This document shows, one piece after another, positions 28,973 to 38,547 of a DNA stretch of 64,000 bases. The notes under the pieces were generated by a model. The model was not told the origin of the DNA. It saw only the letters and a program-made list of their open reading frames with translations, and did no database searches. The stretch spans positions 248,001-312,000 of the forward strand of contig CBDHFR010000003.1 of assembly GCA_965262665.1 (NCBI GenBank). Reading direction: 5' to 3'. The stretch is from CBDBND01 sp965262665 (lineage in GTDB: Bacteria > Pseudomonadota > Alphaproteobacteria > Rhodospirillales > Rhodospirillaceae). Position 1 is the first letter of the stretch. Each line of letters begins with the position of its first letter. A program made the translations under genes and the position numbers.

Positions 28973-29463
28973 TAGTCGGCATCGATACGGTCTTTGAACG
29001 CATCGACGATTTGCCGGTAAAGGTCTTTCTTAAAACCGACGATCAAGTCGGGCAGGGATTGAAACTCGGCCCACTTCCATTCCGAGAATTCAGGATGGTC
29101 GGTCTCAATGTCGATGTCGTCATCACTGCCGGTGAAGCGCATAAGGAACCACTTTTGTTCCTGACCGCGGTATTTGCCTTTCCACACTTTGCTTTGCAGA
29201 TCCGGCGGCAAGTCATACCGCAACCATCCGTCGGTTGCGGCGATGAGGTCCGCCTTGTTTGTACCGGTTTCCTCTTCCAGTTCGCGCAAGGCCGCGTCGA
29301 GCGGGTTTTCACCCTTGTCGATGCCACCTTGCGGTAGCTGCCAGGCGGGTTCGTTCGTATCGATGCGTTGGGCGACAAAGACCAGACCGCTGTCGTTGAT
29401 GAGAACAACGCCGACGCCGCGGCGATAGGGCTTGGCGGTGCCTCCGTCTGACTTGGAGGGCAC
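28972..29463 (-). CDS. rppH: RNA pyrophosphohydrolase (Nudix)
   Basis: The protein is about 163 aa. The Nudix box runs from GGIDKGEN to ALRELEEETG with all metal-binding Glu residues. PYRRGVGVVLIND at the N-terminus and FSEWKWAEFQSLPDLIV near the C-terminus fit RppH/IalA. It removes pyrophosphate from the 5' end of mRNA and so starts decay. The start is GTG 29463, two bases behind the deacetylase stop. The stop was TAG before the IS630 insertion and is now TAA. Confidence 0.93.
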   Translation of the reverse strand: MPSKSDGGTAKPYRRGVGVVLINDSGLVFVAQRIDTNEPAWQLPQGGIDKGENPLDAALRELEEETGTNKADLIAATDGWLRYDLPPDLQSKVWKGKYRGQEQKWFLMRFTGSDDDIDIETDHPEFSEWKWAEFQSLPDLIVGFKKDLYRQIVDAFKDRIDAD

Positions 29464-29465
29464 TG

Positions 29466-31121
29466 TTACTGAATGAGAACCTGAGACACCGGAGCGACCG
29501 AAACGCCGCGCCGTCCGATGTCATCAAGCCACAAGGCGATGCGCTCAAAGGTCACCGGCTTGGCCGAAGCCACGGCCACCGAGCTGCCCTGGTATTTTGC
29601 TAACCGCTCGACAAAGTCCAAACGGGCATCGATGGACGCACGGAAGGTGCGTTCGTCGAGCACGATATCGGCGGTGGCTGACGGTACTTTGGTATCGCCC
29701 AACCGCAAACCCGGCCGGCCTTGTACATAAAACAGACCGCGGGCTTCCAGGTTGTTCATAACAATGTTGATGTGCTCGGCGGATTCCCGAAAACGACTAC
29801 CGGTGATGTCGATAATACCGACTGTGCCTTCGGCTTCTTCGAGGATGGCCGACAACCGGTCCACGTTTTCGATCTGATCAAGGGAGGTCAACAAGCCCAG
29901 CGGACCCGGATCATCGGCCGGGAAACGGTTGCTTTCCATGGGCAGTTCGACCAGCACTTCGTGACCGGCCTCTTTGGCCTTATCCAGCCAATCTTTTAGA
30001 TCACGGGCGTAAGGACTGAAGGCCAACGTCACACTGGACGGCAATGTTTCGATGGCGGCTTCGGTGGCAGCCCGGCTCAAACCCAAGCCTTCGTCGATGA
30101 TGGCCACACGGGCGGCCGCATCCGGTGCCATGGCCAGTTCTTCAGCCGGGGGCAGTGTGGTGGAGCGCGGCGGTGCCGCACTCACAGCCCGGCTATCCGT
30201 CGGCGGCAAGATGGGTTCGGCAAGACGCGGCGCACCACCAGCCGACGCAGGACTCACATCAGCGGTGCCCACCATGGCGAACCGTTGCGGCGCGCCGGGA
30301 ACCAAACCCGGGTCGGCTAAGGCTGGCACCATAGCGGTCTGTTGGGGCGCTGCCTGCTGCGGTTGAACATCAGTCGGCACATCTGTTGGCATACTGGTTG
30401 GCGTGTCAGCAGAGGGCATAGCCATGGGTGCCGGGTCGCCCAAAGGTACGGCAGCGGCGGGTGGCTGGGCGGTCGGCATTTGCGTGATTGGCGCTAGCGC
30501 CATCGGTGTTGGTGCTGGGCGGTTTTCTCGTGAGCGGCGCAGCAGGTCGTCCACGGAGGCGGCACGGCTCGGCGGTTGCGCGGCGGGGGCGGGTTCATCC
30601 CGATCCATCCCGAGCCGCTCCCCGTCACTTGAATCTGTCGCCAACCACGGTCGGCGGTTGGCGGACCGGTCGGTGCCGCCAGTGGCATCGGACACAACTT
30701 CAGTGTTCGCAGGGCTTGGCGGTAAAGCAATCGGCGTGCTGATTGGCGCTGGTACCGCAGGACCAGCTAATCCGGGGAGGGCGACGACGGTTGACGGCTG
30801 TGCCTGATCAGAGCCGTCACCTGTTTGAACGGACGGTGTTAGGGTCTGTAACACTTCACCGTCTTCAGAAACCACTTCAGAAATTTCTGTGGGGATCATG
30901 CCCACTTGCGGTCCGGCGGTTTCATCGACGTTGAGCACGGCAATGACAATGAAACTCACCAACAGCAGAGCCATGAAACCGCTCATGCCAAAGGCAACCA
31001 TCCGGCCGACATTGCGCTCTACCGGCTGCTCATCGTCATAAAAATCGTCATCGTCGCCGGCGCCAAACGGATCCGTCGCTTTCTTACCGCGCCGGAACAA
31101 GGCCGGAATAGAAAAGGCCAT
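29466..31121 (-). CDS. Divergent polysaccharide deacetylase family protein
   Basis: The protein is about 551 aa. A cytoplasmic acidic N-terminus is followed by one membrane segment near residues 47-66 (FGMSGFMALLLVSFIVIAVL), then a long Pro/Ala-rich periplasmic linker (about 100-330). The C-terminal domain (AIIDEGLGLSRAATEAAI, LAFSPYARDL, VLVELPME, DERTFRAS) is of the divergent polysaccharide deacetylase type (DUF610). It is an inner-membrane-anchored envelope enzyme, substrate unknown. It stands in the gpmI-envC-ctpA-rppH cluster, which suggests a role with cell-wall remodelling. Confidence 0.88.
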   Translation of the reverse strand: MAFSIPALFRRGKKATDPFGAGDDDDFYDDEQPVERNVGRMVAFGMSGFMALLLVSFIVIAVLNVDETAGPQVGMIPTEISEVVSEDGEVLQTLTPSVQTGDGSDQAQPSTVVALPGLAGPAVPAPISTPIALPPSPANTEVVSDATGGTDRSANRRPWLATDSSDGERLGMDRDEPAPAAQPPSRAASVDDLLRRSRENRPAPTPMALAPITQMPTAQPPAAAVPLGDPAPMAMPSADTPTSMPTDVPTDVQPQQAAPQQTAMVPALADPGLVPGAPQRFAMVGTADVSPASAGGAPRLAEPILPPTDSRAVSAAPPRSTTLPPAEELAMAPDAAARVAIIDEGLGLSRAATEAAIETLPSSVTLAFSPYARDLKDWLDKAKEAGHEVLVELPMESNRFPADDPGPLGLLTSLDQIENVDRLSAILEEAEGTVGIIDITGSRFRESAEHINIVMNNLEARGLFYVQGRPGLRLGDTKVPSATADIVLDERTFRASIDARLDFVERLAKYQGSSVAVASAKPVTFERIALWLDDIGRRGVSVAPVSQVLIQ

Positions 31122-31208
31122 GACCGTCTCCCTCTGGTTGGGGTTTTTTAGCCCAATCCCTCAAGTTATTTGTAACGGCGACCCCGTTAACAGGGCCTTA
31201 ATCGACAT

Positions 31209-32492
31209 TTAGTTCGTCAAATTCTGGCGGTAAAAAGCCAATCCCTGAATCAGGTCTAGCGCCCGGGCCAGTTGATAATCGTCAATGTCCTCGGTGGTGC
31301 GATCGTCAGCCGTTTCGGCCTCTGGAATGTCTTCATCCAACATGTCGTTCTCCAACGCCCCCCGGAGGCTCGATTCACTACGGCCGCCGCGCGCTGTCAA
31401 TCGTTCGACCGTTGCAGGCCGGACATTAATATCCGGTTCAATGCCGGTGCCTTGGATGGAGCGTCCCGACGGCGTGTAGTACCGGGCCGTGGTCAATCGC
31501 ATGGCGCTGGAATCCTGCATGGGGATGATGGTTTGTACGGACCCTTTGCCGAAGGACTTGGTGCCGAGAATGATGGCGCGGCCATGGTCTTGGAGTGCAC
31601 CGGCGACAATTTCCGAAGCAGAGGCCGATCCGTCATTGATCAAAACCACAACTGGCAATCCGTTTGTCAAATCACCTTTCTTGGCGGTCTTGCGTTCCGT
31701 TTCTTCGCTGTACCGTGTCCGCGTTGAGACGATCTCTCCACGGTCCAGGAACGTATCGGTGACCGACACCGCTTGATCGAGCAGTCCACCAGGATTGCTT
31801 CTTAAATCAAGCACATAACCTTTCAACAAACTGCCCAGTTCGGTTTTGATGCTCTCGATGCCGTTTTCCAGCCCTTCCTGGGTTTGTTCGTTAAAAGACG
31901 TGACCCGGAGGTAGCCGACATCGCCTTCGGTGCGATAGCGCACGGATCTGATGGTGATGACGGCGCGGGTCAGGGTGACATCGAAGGGTTCAACGCCTTC
32001 ACGCCGGACGGTAATGGTGATGTCCGTATCGACCAGTCCGCGCATCAACTTGACCGCTTCTCCCAAGGTCAGACCGAGCACACTGTCACCATCAATGCCG
32101 GTGATGTAATCCCCGGGCTGAATGCCAGCATCATAAGCAGGTGTATCGTCAATCGGTGAAACCACTTTTACGAAGCCGTTTTCCATGGTGACTTCAATGC
32201 CTAAGCCTCCGAATTCCCCCTTGGTCTGCTCCTGCATGTCTTCGAAACTTTTTGCAGATAAGAAACTGGAGTGGGGGTCGAGGGAAGTCAGCATACCGTT
32301 GATGGCGGCTTCAATCAGATCCTGATCAGATATTTCTTCGACATAGTCTTTGCGTACACGTTCAAAGACATTGCCGAACAGTTCCAGCTGACGGTACGTA
32401 TCGTCAGAAAATTTGGTATCCGCCTGGACGGCGGGTGTCGTTGTTGCCAGGAGCACGCAGGCGCTTAAAGCGATAACTAAGGTTCGGGTCAT
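31209..32492 (-). CDS. ctpA: S41-family C-terminal processing peptidase
   Basis: The protein is about 427 aa with a signal peptide (LVIALSACVLLATTTPAVQA). A PDZ domain (GGLGIEVTMENGFVKVV, PAYDAGIQPGDYI) is followed by the protease core with the nucleophilic Ser in NDGSASASEIV and the general-base Lys in GTKSFGKGSVQT. It cuts exported proteins at their C-termini in the periplasm. Its ATG overlaps the envC stop codon (ATGA), so the two are coupled. Such proteases often process murein hydrolase regulators, which fits the neighbour. Confidence 0.94.
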   Translation of the reverse strand: MTRTLVIALSACVLLATTTPAVQADTKFSDDTYRQLELFGNVFERVRKDYVEEISDQDLIEAAINGMLTSLDPHSSFLSAKSFEDMQEQTKGEFGGLGIEVTMENGFVKVVSPIDDTPAYDAGIQPGDYITGIDGDSVLGLTLGEAVKLMRGLVDTDITITVRREGVEPFDVTLTRAVITIRSVRYRTEGDVGYLRVTSFNEQTQEGLENGIESIKTELGSLLKGYVLDLRSNPGGLLDQAVSVTDTFLDRGEIVSTRTRYSEETERKTAKKGDLTNGLPVVVLINDGSASASEIVAGALQDHGRAIILGTKSFGKGSVQTIIPMQDSSAMRLTTARYYTPSGRSIQGTGIEPDINVRPATVERLTARGGRSESSLRGALENDMLDEDIPEAETADDRTTEDIDDYQLARALDLIQGLAFYRQNLTN

Positions 32493-33763
32493 CCGCGGCT
32501 CTCATTGTTTTGGGCTGCCAACCATGGCAACGGATTAATGGGTTGGCCGGCCCGGCGCAATTCAACATAAAGTAAGGGCGCGCCTTCCGGTGCCATTACA
32601 CCAATCGGCTCACCGGCCAATACACGTTGACCGACAACACCGTCGAGACGGCTCATGCCAGCCAGGAGGGTATGGTATCCCTCGCTGTGTTCCAGGATCA
32701 AGAGGGGTCCGTAGCCCCGAAAAGGGCCAGAAAAAGCGATCACGGCGTCAAACGGTGAAACAACCTGTGCCTCAAGTCGAGTGGCAATGATGATGCCCTT
32801 TGCCCGGACGTCGCCTTCCGTCCCTTCGCCATAGCGCTGAATGAGGCGGCCCGCGGCTGGAAAGGGTAGTGTGCCGCGTGCCTCTGCGAACGAGCGCGCT
32901 TCAGGCGGGGGTGCCGGACGTCGCGCTGTGACCACATCTGGTGTGGGGGCGACGCCATCGGGCGGTATGAGAACGACAGGTTTTCGGCGCGCCTGTTCTT
33001 CAGTCTGGCGGCGCCGATCGGCGATGACCCTATCGAGCAGATCACGTAAACCGTCCGCCTCTTTGGCCAATGTGTCCATACGTTGCGCGGAGGCTTCAGC
33101 CTGCTGCTCTAACCCCACCTGCAGTGCGGATTTTTCTGTATAGAGCGTTTCAAGCCGCGCTTGATCATCCAATAATGCAATAGCATTGGTGGCAACTTCG
33201 GCCCGACGGTCGATGATCTCGCTTCGTGTTCGATAGAGCGCGTCCAAATCCGTGCGTAAAAGGTTGGCGTTCTCCGTCAATGCAGGAACGGCGGCCGACA
33301 GGACCAAACCTGAGCGGATTGCATCGGCCGGCCGCAAAGGTTGCAACATCAACGCATCCGTTGGCCGCACGGCGAGGCGTTCCAAAGCCATTAGCACGTC
33401 GCGCATTTGTTCGTCTTTTTTTGCCAAAGTCTTCGATAGAGCGAGGCGTCTTGTTTCATGAACAGCCAGTTCGTCCTCCAACTGGAGCAGAAGCCGTTCC
33501 CGGTCCTGGATACGACGGGCGGCGGCAACCATGTTTTGACGAATCTTTTCAGCATCTTCCGCAACTTGGACAGCTTGCCGTGCTGCTTTTTCCTGTGCGG
33601 CCCGCTCTCGTTGCAAGTCTTGTTCTACGGCTTGTAGATCAGCGGCGTTGGGTTGGCCGTCGTCAGTTTGGGCAAGGCTTGGTGATGTAAGCGCAATAAT
33701 GCTCACACCGATTGTGCCGACAAAGGCATTTCCAAGAAAATTTAAAGACCTATTCTGCGGCAC
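32489..33763 (-). CDS. EnvC-like murein hydrolase activator (LytM/M23 domain)
   Basis: The protein is about 424 aa with a signal sequence, a long coiled-coil (AADLQAVEQDLQRERAAQEK onward to about residue 250) and a C-terminal LytM domain (about 300-420). The zinc ligands of active M23 peptidases are not conserved: LYVELRRAG replaces the usual HxH line, as in EnvC. It is thus expected to activate cell-wall amidases during division and not to cut peptidoglycan itself. It overlaps gpmI by 14 bases and ctpA by 4. Confidence 0.88.
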   Translation of the reverse strand: MPQNRSLNFLGNAFVGTIGVSIIALTSPSLAQTDDGQPNAADLQAVEQDLQRERAAQEKAARQAVQVAEDAEKIRQNMVAAARRIQDRERLLLQLEDELAVHETRRLALSKTLAKKDEQMRDVLMALERLAVRPTDALMLQPLRPADAIRSGLVLSAAVPALTENANLLRTDLDALYRTRSEIIDRRAEVATNAIALLDDQARLETLYTEKSALQVGLEQQAEASAQRMDTLAKEADGLRDLLDRVIADRRRQTEEQARRKPVVLIPPDGVAPTPDVVTARRPAPPPEARSFAEARGTLPFPAAGRLIQRYGEGTEGDVRAKGIIIATRLEAQVVSPFDAVIAFSGPFRGYGPLLILEHSEGYHTLLAGMSRLDGVVGQRVLAGEPIGVMAPEGAPLLYVELRRAGQPINPLPWLAAQNNESRG

Positions 33764-35345
33764 GGCGTGGTGCTGCGGCTGATCGATCCAATAGAGATTC
33801 CCCGGTCATCGCTTCCGGTTGATCCAGTTTCATCAAATCCAAGATCGTGGGTGCGATGTCGGCGAGGCGTCCATCTCGCAGACTGTTGACACCCGCCGGC
33901 CCGTTGATCAGCACCACCGGGACCACGCCAATGGTATGAGCGGTGTGCGCGCCACCGTTTTCCGGATCAACCATCAACTCGCAATTGCCATGGTCGGCGG
34001 TCACCAACAGCGTTCCGCCCACCTCACATACAGCTGTTTCGAGGCGGGCGAGGCATTCGTCCACAGTTTTGGCGGCATGAATGGCGGCAGACAATTTGCC
34101 CGTGTGGCCGACCATGTCACCGTTGGCATAATTGACAACGATGAAATCAAAAGTCTCCGACTGAACCGCATCGACCAGTTGATCCGTCACTTCAACGGCG
34201 GACATGGCTGGCACCAAATCATAGGTCGCAACTTTTGGACTCGGAATCAGGCACCGCTGTTCCCCGGCAAATTCATTTTCCGTTCCGCCATTCAGGAAAA
34301 AAGTGACATGGGCATATTTTTCTGTCTCAGCGATACGCAGTTGAGTCAATTTGTTGTCGGCAATCACGTGCCCAATGGTTTGTTCCGGTGCGGCGGCGGG
34401 AAAGAGCGTTGTCATCCGTTTGGAAAGACCGGTCGAATAGTCTGCCATGCCAAGGGCGGCCGACAATTCAAGCTGACGTGCGCGTTCAAACCCATCGAAA
34501 TCGCGTTCAAGTAGAGCGGATAAAATTTGGCGGACCCGGTCAGCGCGAAAGTTCGCCATGATAAGGCCGTCGTCGTTGGTCATGCCGCTATAGCCATCAA
34601 CCACCCCCGGTTCGACAAACTCGTCTGTGACACCAGCGTTATAGGCATGATCGATGATCTCAAGGGTGCTGCTGCCGCCATCACCGTCACCGTCGACTAT
34701 GGCGGCGTAGGCCCGCTGCACCCGATCCCAACGATTGTCCCGGTCCATGGCGTAATACCGGCCCGACACGGTGGCAACGACGGTATCGGCGAAGCCGCCA
34801 ATAGCATTGAGAAACTGCTCCATAAAACCACGCGCCGATTGAGGCGGCGTGTCGCGGCCGTCAAGAAAGGCATGAATGCGCACTGGGATACTGGCCGCTG
34901 AAATGTCTTTTGCGAGCGCAACCATATGGTCCTGGTGGGAATGCACACCGCCCGGCGACACCAGCCCCAGCAGATGGCAGGTGCCACCGCCATCTCTAAG
35001 CGTGGCAATGAATTCGGTCAGCGCCGGGCGCACAGACAAGGTGCCGTCGGCGATGGCGGCATCGATCTGGGGTAGGTCCTGAAGGACCACACGGCCGGCG
35101 CCGATGTTCATATGGCCAACCTCCGAATTGCCCATCTGACCGTCAGGCAACCCCACATCTCGACCGCTGGTTTCCACCAGGGCATGGGGCTGTCCATCGG
35201 GGTGAGCCGCCATCCAGCGATCCCAGGTCGGTGTGTCCGCCATGGCAATAGCATTGTTGTCCCGCTCGGCACGATGGCCCCAGCCGTCGAGGATGCACAG
35301 CACCACCGGTTTGGGTCTCTCCTGTCCTGTCGGTGTCTCAGTCAT
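33750..35345 (-). CDS. gpmI: 2,3-bisphosphoglycerate-independent phosphoglycerate mutase
   Basis: The protein is about 531 aa. It interconverts 3- and 2-phosphoglycerate in glycolysis using two Mn ions. The N-terminal metal site is VLCILDGWGHR; the phosphorylated Ser lies in GQMGNSEVGHMNIGAG; the second metal site is TADHGNCE near residue 450. The gene heads the leftward cluster with envC, ctpA, the deacetylase and rppH. Confidence 0.95.
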   Translation of the reverse strand: MTETPTGQERPKPVVLCILDGWGHRAERDNNAIAMADTPTWDRWMAAHPDGQPHALVETSGRDVGLPDGQMGNSEVGHMNIGAGRVVLQDLPQIDAAIADGTLSVRPALTEFIATLRDGGGTCHLLGLVSPGGVHSHQDHMVALAKDISAASIPVRIHAFLDGRDTPPQSARGFMEQFLNAIGGFADTVVATVSGRYYAMDRDNRWDRVQRAYAAIVDGDGDGGSSTLEIIDHAYNAGVTDEFVEPGVVDGYSGMTNDDGLIMANFRADRVRQILSALLERDFDGFERARQLELSAALGMADYSTGLSKRMTTLFPAAAPEQTIGHVIADNKLTQLRIAETEKYAHVTFFLNGGTENEFAGEQRCLIPSPKVATYDLVPAMSAVEVTDQLVDAVQSETFDFIVVNYANGDMVGHTGKLSAAIHAAKTVDECLARLETAVCEVGGTLLVTADHGNCELMVDPENGGAHTAHTIGVVPVVLINGPAGVNSLRDGRLADIAPTILDLMKLDQPEAMTGESLLDRSAAAPRRAAE

Positions 35346-35463
35346 TCTCTATCATTTATGGGCTCAGCGTTGAATTTGGGCCTGTTTTTGAAGGCTCGAG
35401 CGCTCTTTGGCAAGCGTTGTGCCGGTCTGATTCCAGGGTGCGGCTGCCTCAATCCACACCCTC

Positions 35464-35492
35464 TTGTGCAAGTGCGCCAGACGTTTGATATA
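35464..35492 (+). promoter_or_regulatory. Promoter of the SRP RNA
   Basis: A -35-like TTGTGC (35464-35469) and a -10-like GATATA (35487-35492) are separated by 17 bases and end 6 bases before the predicted RNA 5' end at 35499. Spacing and position fit a sigma-70-type promoter. Confidence 0.6.
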
Positions 35493-35498
35493 GTGGCC

Positions 35499-35597
35499 GT
35501 GAGGGACTGGCGGCGGACAGGCGTCTCGCCAACCCGGTCAGGTCCGGAAGGAAGCAGCCGTAACGAGTTTCCGCCTGGGTCGCCGTCAGGACCTCAC
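35499..35597 (+). ncRNA. ffs: Signal recognition particle RNA, small bacterial (4.5S) type
   Basis: The conserved core GGTCAGGTCCGGAAGGAAGC and AGCCG with the GGAA tetraloop is present near 35538-35562. The ends pair (GTGAGGGACTGGCGGCG with CGCCGTCAGGACCTCAC), giving a single hairpin of about 99 nt. It binds Ffh and targets nascent membrane proteins. It stands directly before dnaX, the usual bacterial arrangement. Confidence 0.93.
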
Positions 35598-35639
35598 CCA
35601 ATTTCCTGTCCAAATTGCTCTTCTAGGGATACCTGCTTT

Positions 35640-37373
35640 ATGACCGACGAACCTCAGCCCTCCGGCGATGTCGGTCCGGATTCCCTTCTTCCAATCGATA
35701 TAGCGGCCGAAACCTATCAGGTGTTGGCGCGTAAATACCGTCCGACCACCTTTGAAGATCTGATCGGGCAAGAGGCGGTGGTGCGCACACTCACCAACGC
35801 CATTGGGTCGGGCCGGTTGGCTCAGGCCTATATGCTGACCGGTGTTCGTGGCACCGGCAAGACGACCACCGCTCGTCTTATCGCGCGCGCTCTTAATTGT
35901 ATCGAGCTCGACGGCAGCGGCGGCCCAACGGCGACGCCGTGTGGACAATGTGAACACTGCACAGCCATCGGTGAAGATCGGCATGTGGATGTGCTGGAAA
36001 TGGATGCAGCAAGCCGGACCGGCGTCGACGATATCCGCGAGCTGCTCGACGGTGTGCGCTATCGCCCCACGTCGGCGCGGACCAAGATTTATATCATCGA
36101 CGAAGTACACATGCTGTCCACACAAGCGTTCAATGCCCTTCTCAAAACATTGGAAGAACCACCCGAGCATGTGAAGTTTATTTTCGCCACGACGGAAATT
36201 CGCAAAGTCCCGGTAACGGTGTTGTCCCGCTGCCAGCGGTTTAATCTGCGGCGGATCGATATGGAGCAGTTGAGTCAGTTGTTTCGTGACGTGGCGAACA
36301 AGGAAGGCGCGGAGATCAGTGAACCGGCTTTAGCCCTCATCGCCCGTGCCGCTGACGGGTCCGCTCGTGACGGATTGTCCATACTGGATCAGGCCATCTC
36401 GCAAAGCACCAGCGGTGAAGGATCACCACACATAGAAGAGTCGCATGTGCGGGACATGCTCGGCCTTGCCGACCGCATTCAGGTATTTGATTTGCTCGAC
36501 GCCGTGTTGCACGGCAATGTCCAGGAAAGCCTCTCTTTGCTGACCAGTCAGTACACATCCGGTGCGGATCCGATCATTGTTCTGCAGGACCTTTTGGAAC
36601 TGACACACTGGCTGACGCGAATCAAAGTTGCTCCCGAGGGCGCGCAGGATGCGTTGGCGGCAGAAGCGGAACGCACCCGCGGCAAGGCGATGGCGGATGC
36701 ATTGTCCATGCCGGTACTGACCCGGACCTGGCAAATGCTGCTCAAGGGGCTGAGCGAGGCCCGGACTGCGCCCATGCCACTGCAAGCCGTGGAGATGACG
36801 CTGGTGCGCTTGGCCTATGCGGCTGATTTGCCGACCCCAGAAGAGGCGCTCAAGGCGGTTCATAAGGGCGACGGCGTTACACCGTCGCCACGCCCAACAA
36901 AGCAGGCCGCGCCAACAGCAGGAGGCAACGGTGCGCAAGCCGTTGCCGCGGCTCATACAGACTCCGTGCCTCAGTCACGAGTTGAGCCACACCCGACGCC
37001 TGAAGCGTCAATCAATCCAACACCTGTGCCCCAATCTCTGTCCGACGTTGTCGCCCTGTGTGACACCCATAATGAAGCCCTGCTGGCCGGTCAACTCACC
37101 CATGGGGTTCATCTGGTTCACTTTGAACGGGGCCGCATTGAGATCCGGCCGAAAGAGAGCACGCCCAAGGATGTGTCCGGAAAACTCAGCGCCTTTCTAA
37201 GCACAACGACCGGTGAACGCTGGGTGGTGAGTATTTCAAACGCCGATGGGGAGCCCACTTTGCATGAACAGATAGTCGAAGCTGCTGCGGCGGAACCATT
37301 TATAAAATCCATCCTCGACTCCTTCCCCGGCGCCATTGTCGAACGGGTCCGGCCCGCGTCCGACGACAGTTAA
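35640..37373 (+). CDS. dnaX: DNA polymerase III subunits gamma/tau
   Basis: The protein is about 577 aa from ATG 35640; the frame is open far upstream through the SRP RNA, but MTDEPQPSG is the natural start. YQVLARKYRPTTFEDLIGQE opens the AAA+ clamp-loader domain. Walker A is GVRGTGKTTTARL, the zinc site is CGQCEHC, and Walker B is IYIIDEVHMLS. A Pro/Ala-rich linker (about 420-490) precedes the tau C-terminal domain. It loads the sliding clamp at replication forks. Confidence 0.95.
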   Translation: MTDEPQPSGDVGPDSLLPIDIAAETYQVLARKYRPTTFEDLIGQEAVVRTLTNAIGSGRLAQAYMLTGVRGTGKTTTARLIARALNCIELDGSGGPTATPCGQCEHCTAIGEDRHVDVLEMDAASRTGVDDIRELLDGVRYRPTSARTKIYIIDEVHMLSTQAFNALLKTLEEPPEHVKFIFATTEIRKVPVTVLSRCQRFNLRRIDMEQLSQLFRDVANKEGAEISEPALALIARAADGSARDGLSILDQAISQSTSGEGSPHIEESHVRDMLGLADRIQVFDLLDAVLHGNVQESLSLLTSQYTSGADPIIVLQDLLELTHWLTRIKVAPEGAQDALAAEAERTRGKAMADALSMPVLTRTWQMLLKGLSEARTAPMPLQAVEMTLVRLAYAADLPTPEEALKAVHKGDGVTPSPRPTKQAAPTAGGNGAQAVAAAHTDSVPQSRVEPHPTPEASINPTPVPQSLSDVVALCDTHNEALLAGQLTHGVHLVHFERGRIEIRPKESTPKDVSGKLSAFLSTTTGERWVVSISNADGEPTLHEQIVEAAAAEPFIKSILDSFPGAIVERVRPASDDS

Positions 37374-37409
37374 GCTGTAACTTTTTACGCACAAACAAGG
37401 ACCGCGATC

Positions 37410-37733
37410 ATGAAAAACCTCGGCGCGCTGATGAAACAGGCGCAAGAGATGCAAGAAAAGATGGGTGAAATGCAGGACCGTCTTCAGGAGATTGAAGTCG
37501 AAGGATCTTCGGGTGCGGGTCTTGTCACGGTGACGTTGTCGGGAAAATCTGAAATGCGGGGTTTGAAAGTCGACCCGTCTTTGATGAAACCCGACGACGT
37601 TGAAGTGCTTGAAGATCTCATAGTGGCCGCGACCAACGACGCGCGGGCCTGTCTGGAAACACGCATGCAAGAAGAAATGAGCAAGGTGACGGGCGGTCTT
37701 CAACTGCCGCCGGGCTTCAAAATGCCGTTCTAG
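37410..37733 (+). CDS. YbaB/EbfC nucleoid-associated protein
   Basis: The 107-aa protein starts MKNLGALMKQAQEMQEKMGE and has the family core VTVTLSGKSEMRGLKVDPSL. It forms dimers that bind DNA. It lies between dnaX and recR, the classic order, and is probably co-transcribed with both. Confidence 0.94.
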   Translation: MKNLGALMKQAQEMQEKMGEMQDRLQEIEVEGSSGAGLVTVTLSGKSEMRGLKVDPSLMKPDDVEVLEDLIVAATNDARACLETRMQEEMSKVTGGLQLPPGFKMPF

Positions 37734-37748
37734 GGGAGTTGTTTCACT

Positions 37749-38342
37749 TTGGCAGGTCCCGACATCGAAGCACTCATCCGGCAGGTCTCCAAATTGCCAA
37801 GCCTTGGGCCGCGATCGGCCCGGCGGGCGGTGCTGGAATTGATCAAGAAAAAAGAATCGCTGATGATGCCGCTGATCCAAGCGTTGGAAAAGGCAGCTGA
37901 CAGTGTCAAAATTTGCAGCACATGTGGCAATTTTGACAGCCAAGATCCCTGTGGCCTGTGCTGTAACGCCAAGCGGGACCGTTCGCTCATATGTGTGGTT
38001 GAAGACGTTGCCGATCTGTGGGCACTGGAACGGAGCGCCGCATATCGTGGGCTCTATCACATCACCGGCGGATTGCTGTCGCCGTTGGACGGTGTCGGAC
38101 CCGACGACCTCAACATTGCCGGTCTAGTGTCGCGGGCTTCTTCGGCTGATGTCACCGAGATCATTCTAGCCCTCAGCGCCACCGTCGACGGTCAGAGCAC
38201 GGCGCATTATATCGCCGACCGACTCGACGGGGCGGATGTCACCATTTCAGGTCTGGCCCATGGGGTGCCCGTCGGCGGGGAGCTGGACTATATGGACGAC
38301 GGCACGCTGTCCGCCGCCCTTAAGGCCCGTCGCCCGCTCTAA
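37749..38342 (+). CDS. recR: Recombination mediator RecR
   Basis: The protein is about 197 aa with a TTG start at 37749 behind AGGGGAG. A helix-hairpin-helix region (LPSLGPRSARRAVLELI), a C4 zinc finger (CSTCGNF and CGLC), and a Toprim domain (ICVVEDVADLWALE, YHITGG) are in the normal order. With RecFO it loads RecA onto gapped DNA. Confidence 0.94.
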   Translation: MAGPDIEALIRQVSKLPSLGPRSARRAVLELIKKKESLMMPLIQALEKAADSVKICSTCGNFDSQDPCGLCCNAKRDRSLICVVEDVADLWALERSAAYRGLYHITGGLLSPLDGVGPDDLNIAGLVSRASSADVTEIILALSATVDGQSTAHYIADRLDGADVTISGLAHGVPVGGELDYMDDGTLSAALKARRPL

Positions 38343-38547
38343 CGACCCTGCAGTACAGCCAAGTGTCACAACAATGTGAAAGGCACGCTGCTGACTTCGC
38401 CATGGCCTTGCCATATTCTCGCCGTATCCATTACCCGGTTAAGATAGATCTCCAGTGTCGTGTATGATTGACTGGAACAGGATGCCCTAGGATTCAAAGA
38501 ATTTTTGTTTGAAAGATTGCCCACGGGTGCAGTGGAGAAACGGTAAA

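Noticed and set aside
28921..29337. Rightward ORF beginning MRRGESLKENQ
   Set aside because: It starts in the end of IS630 copy 2 and then runs antisense to rppH; a shadow frame.
35112..35639. Extended N-terminus of dnaX through the SRP RNA
   Set aside because: The frame is open by chance; the SRP RNA and the natural MTDEPQ start show that dnaX begins at 35640.
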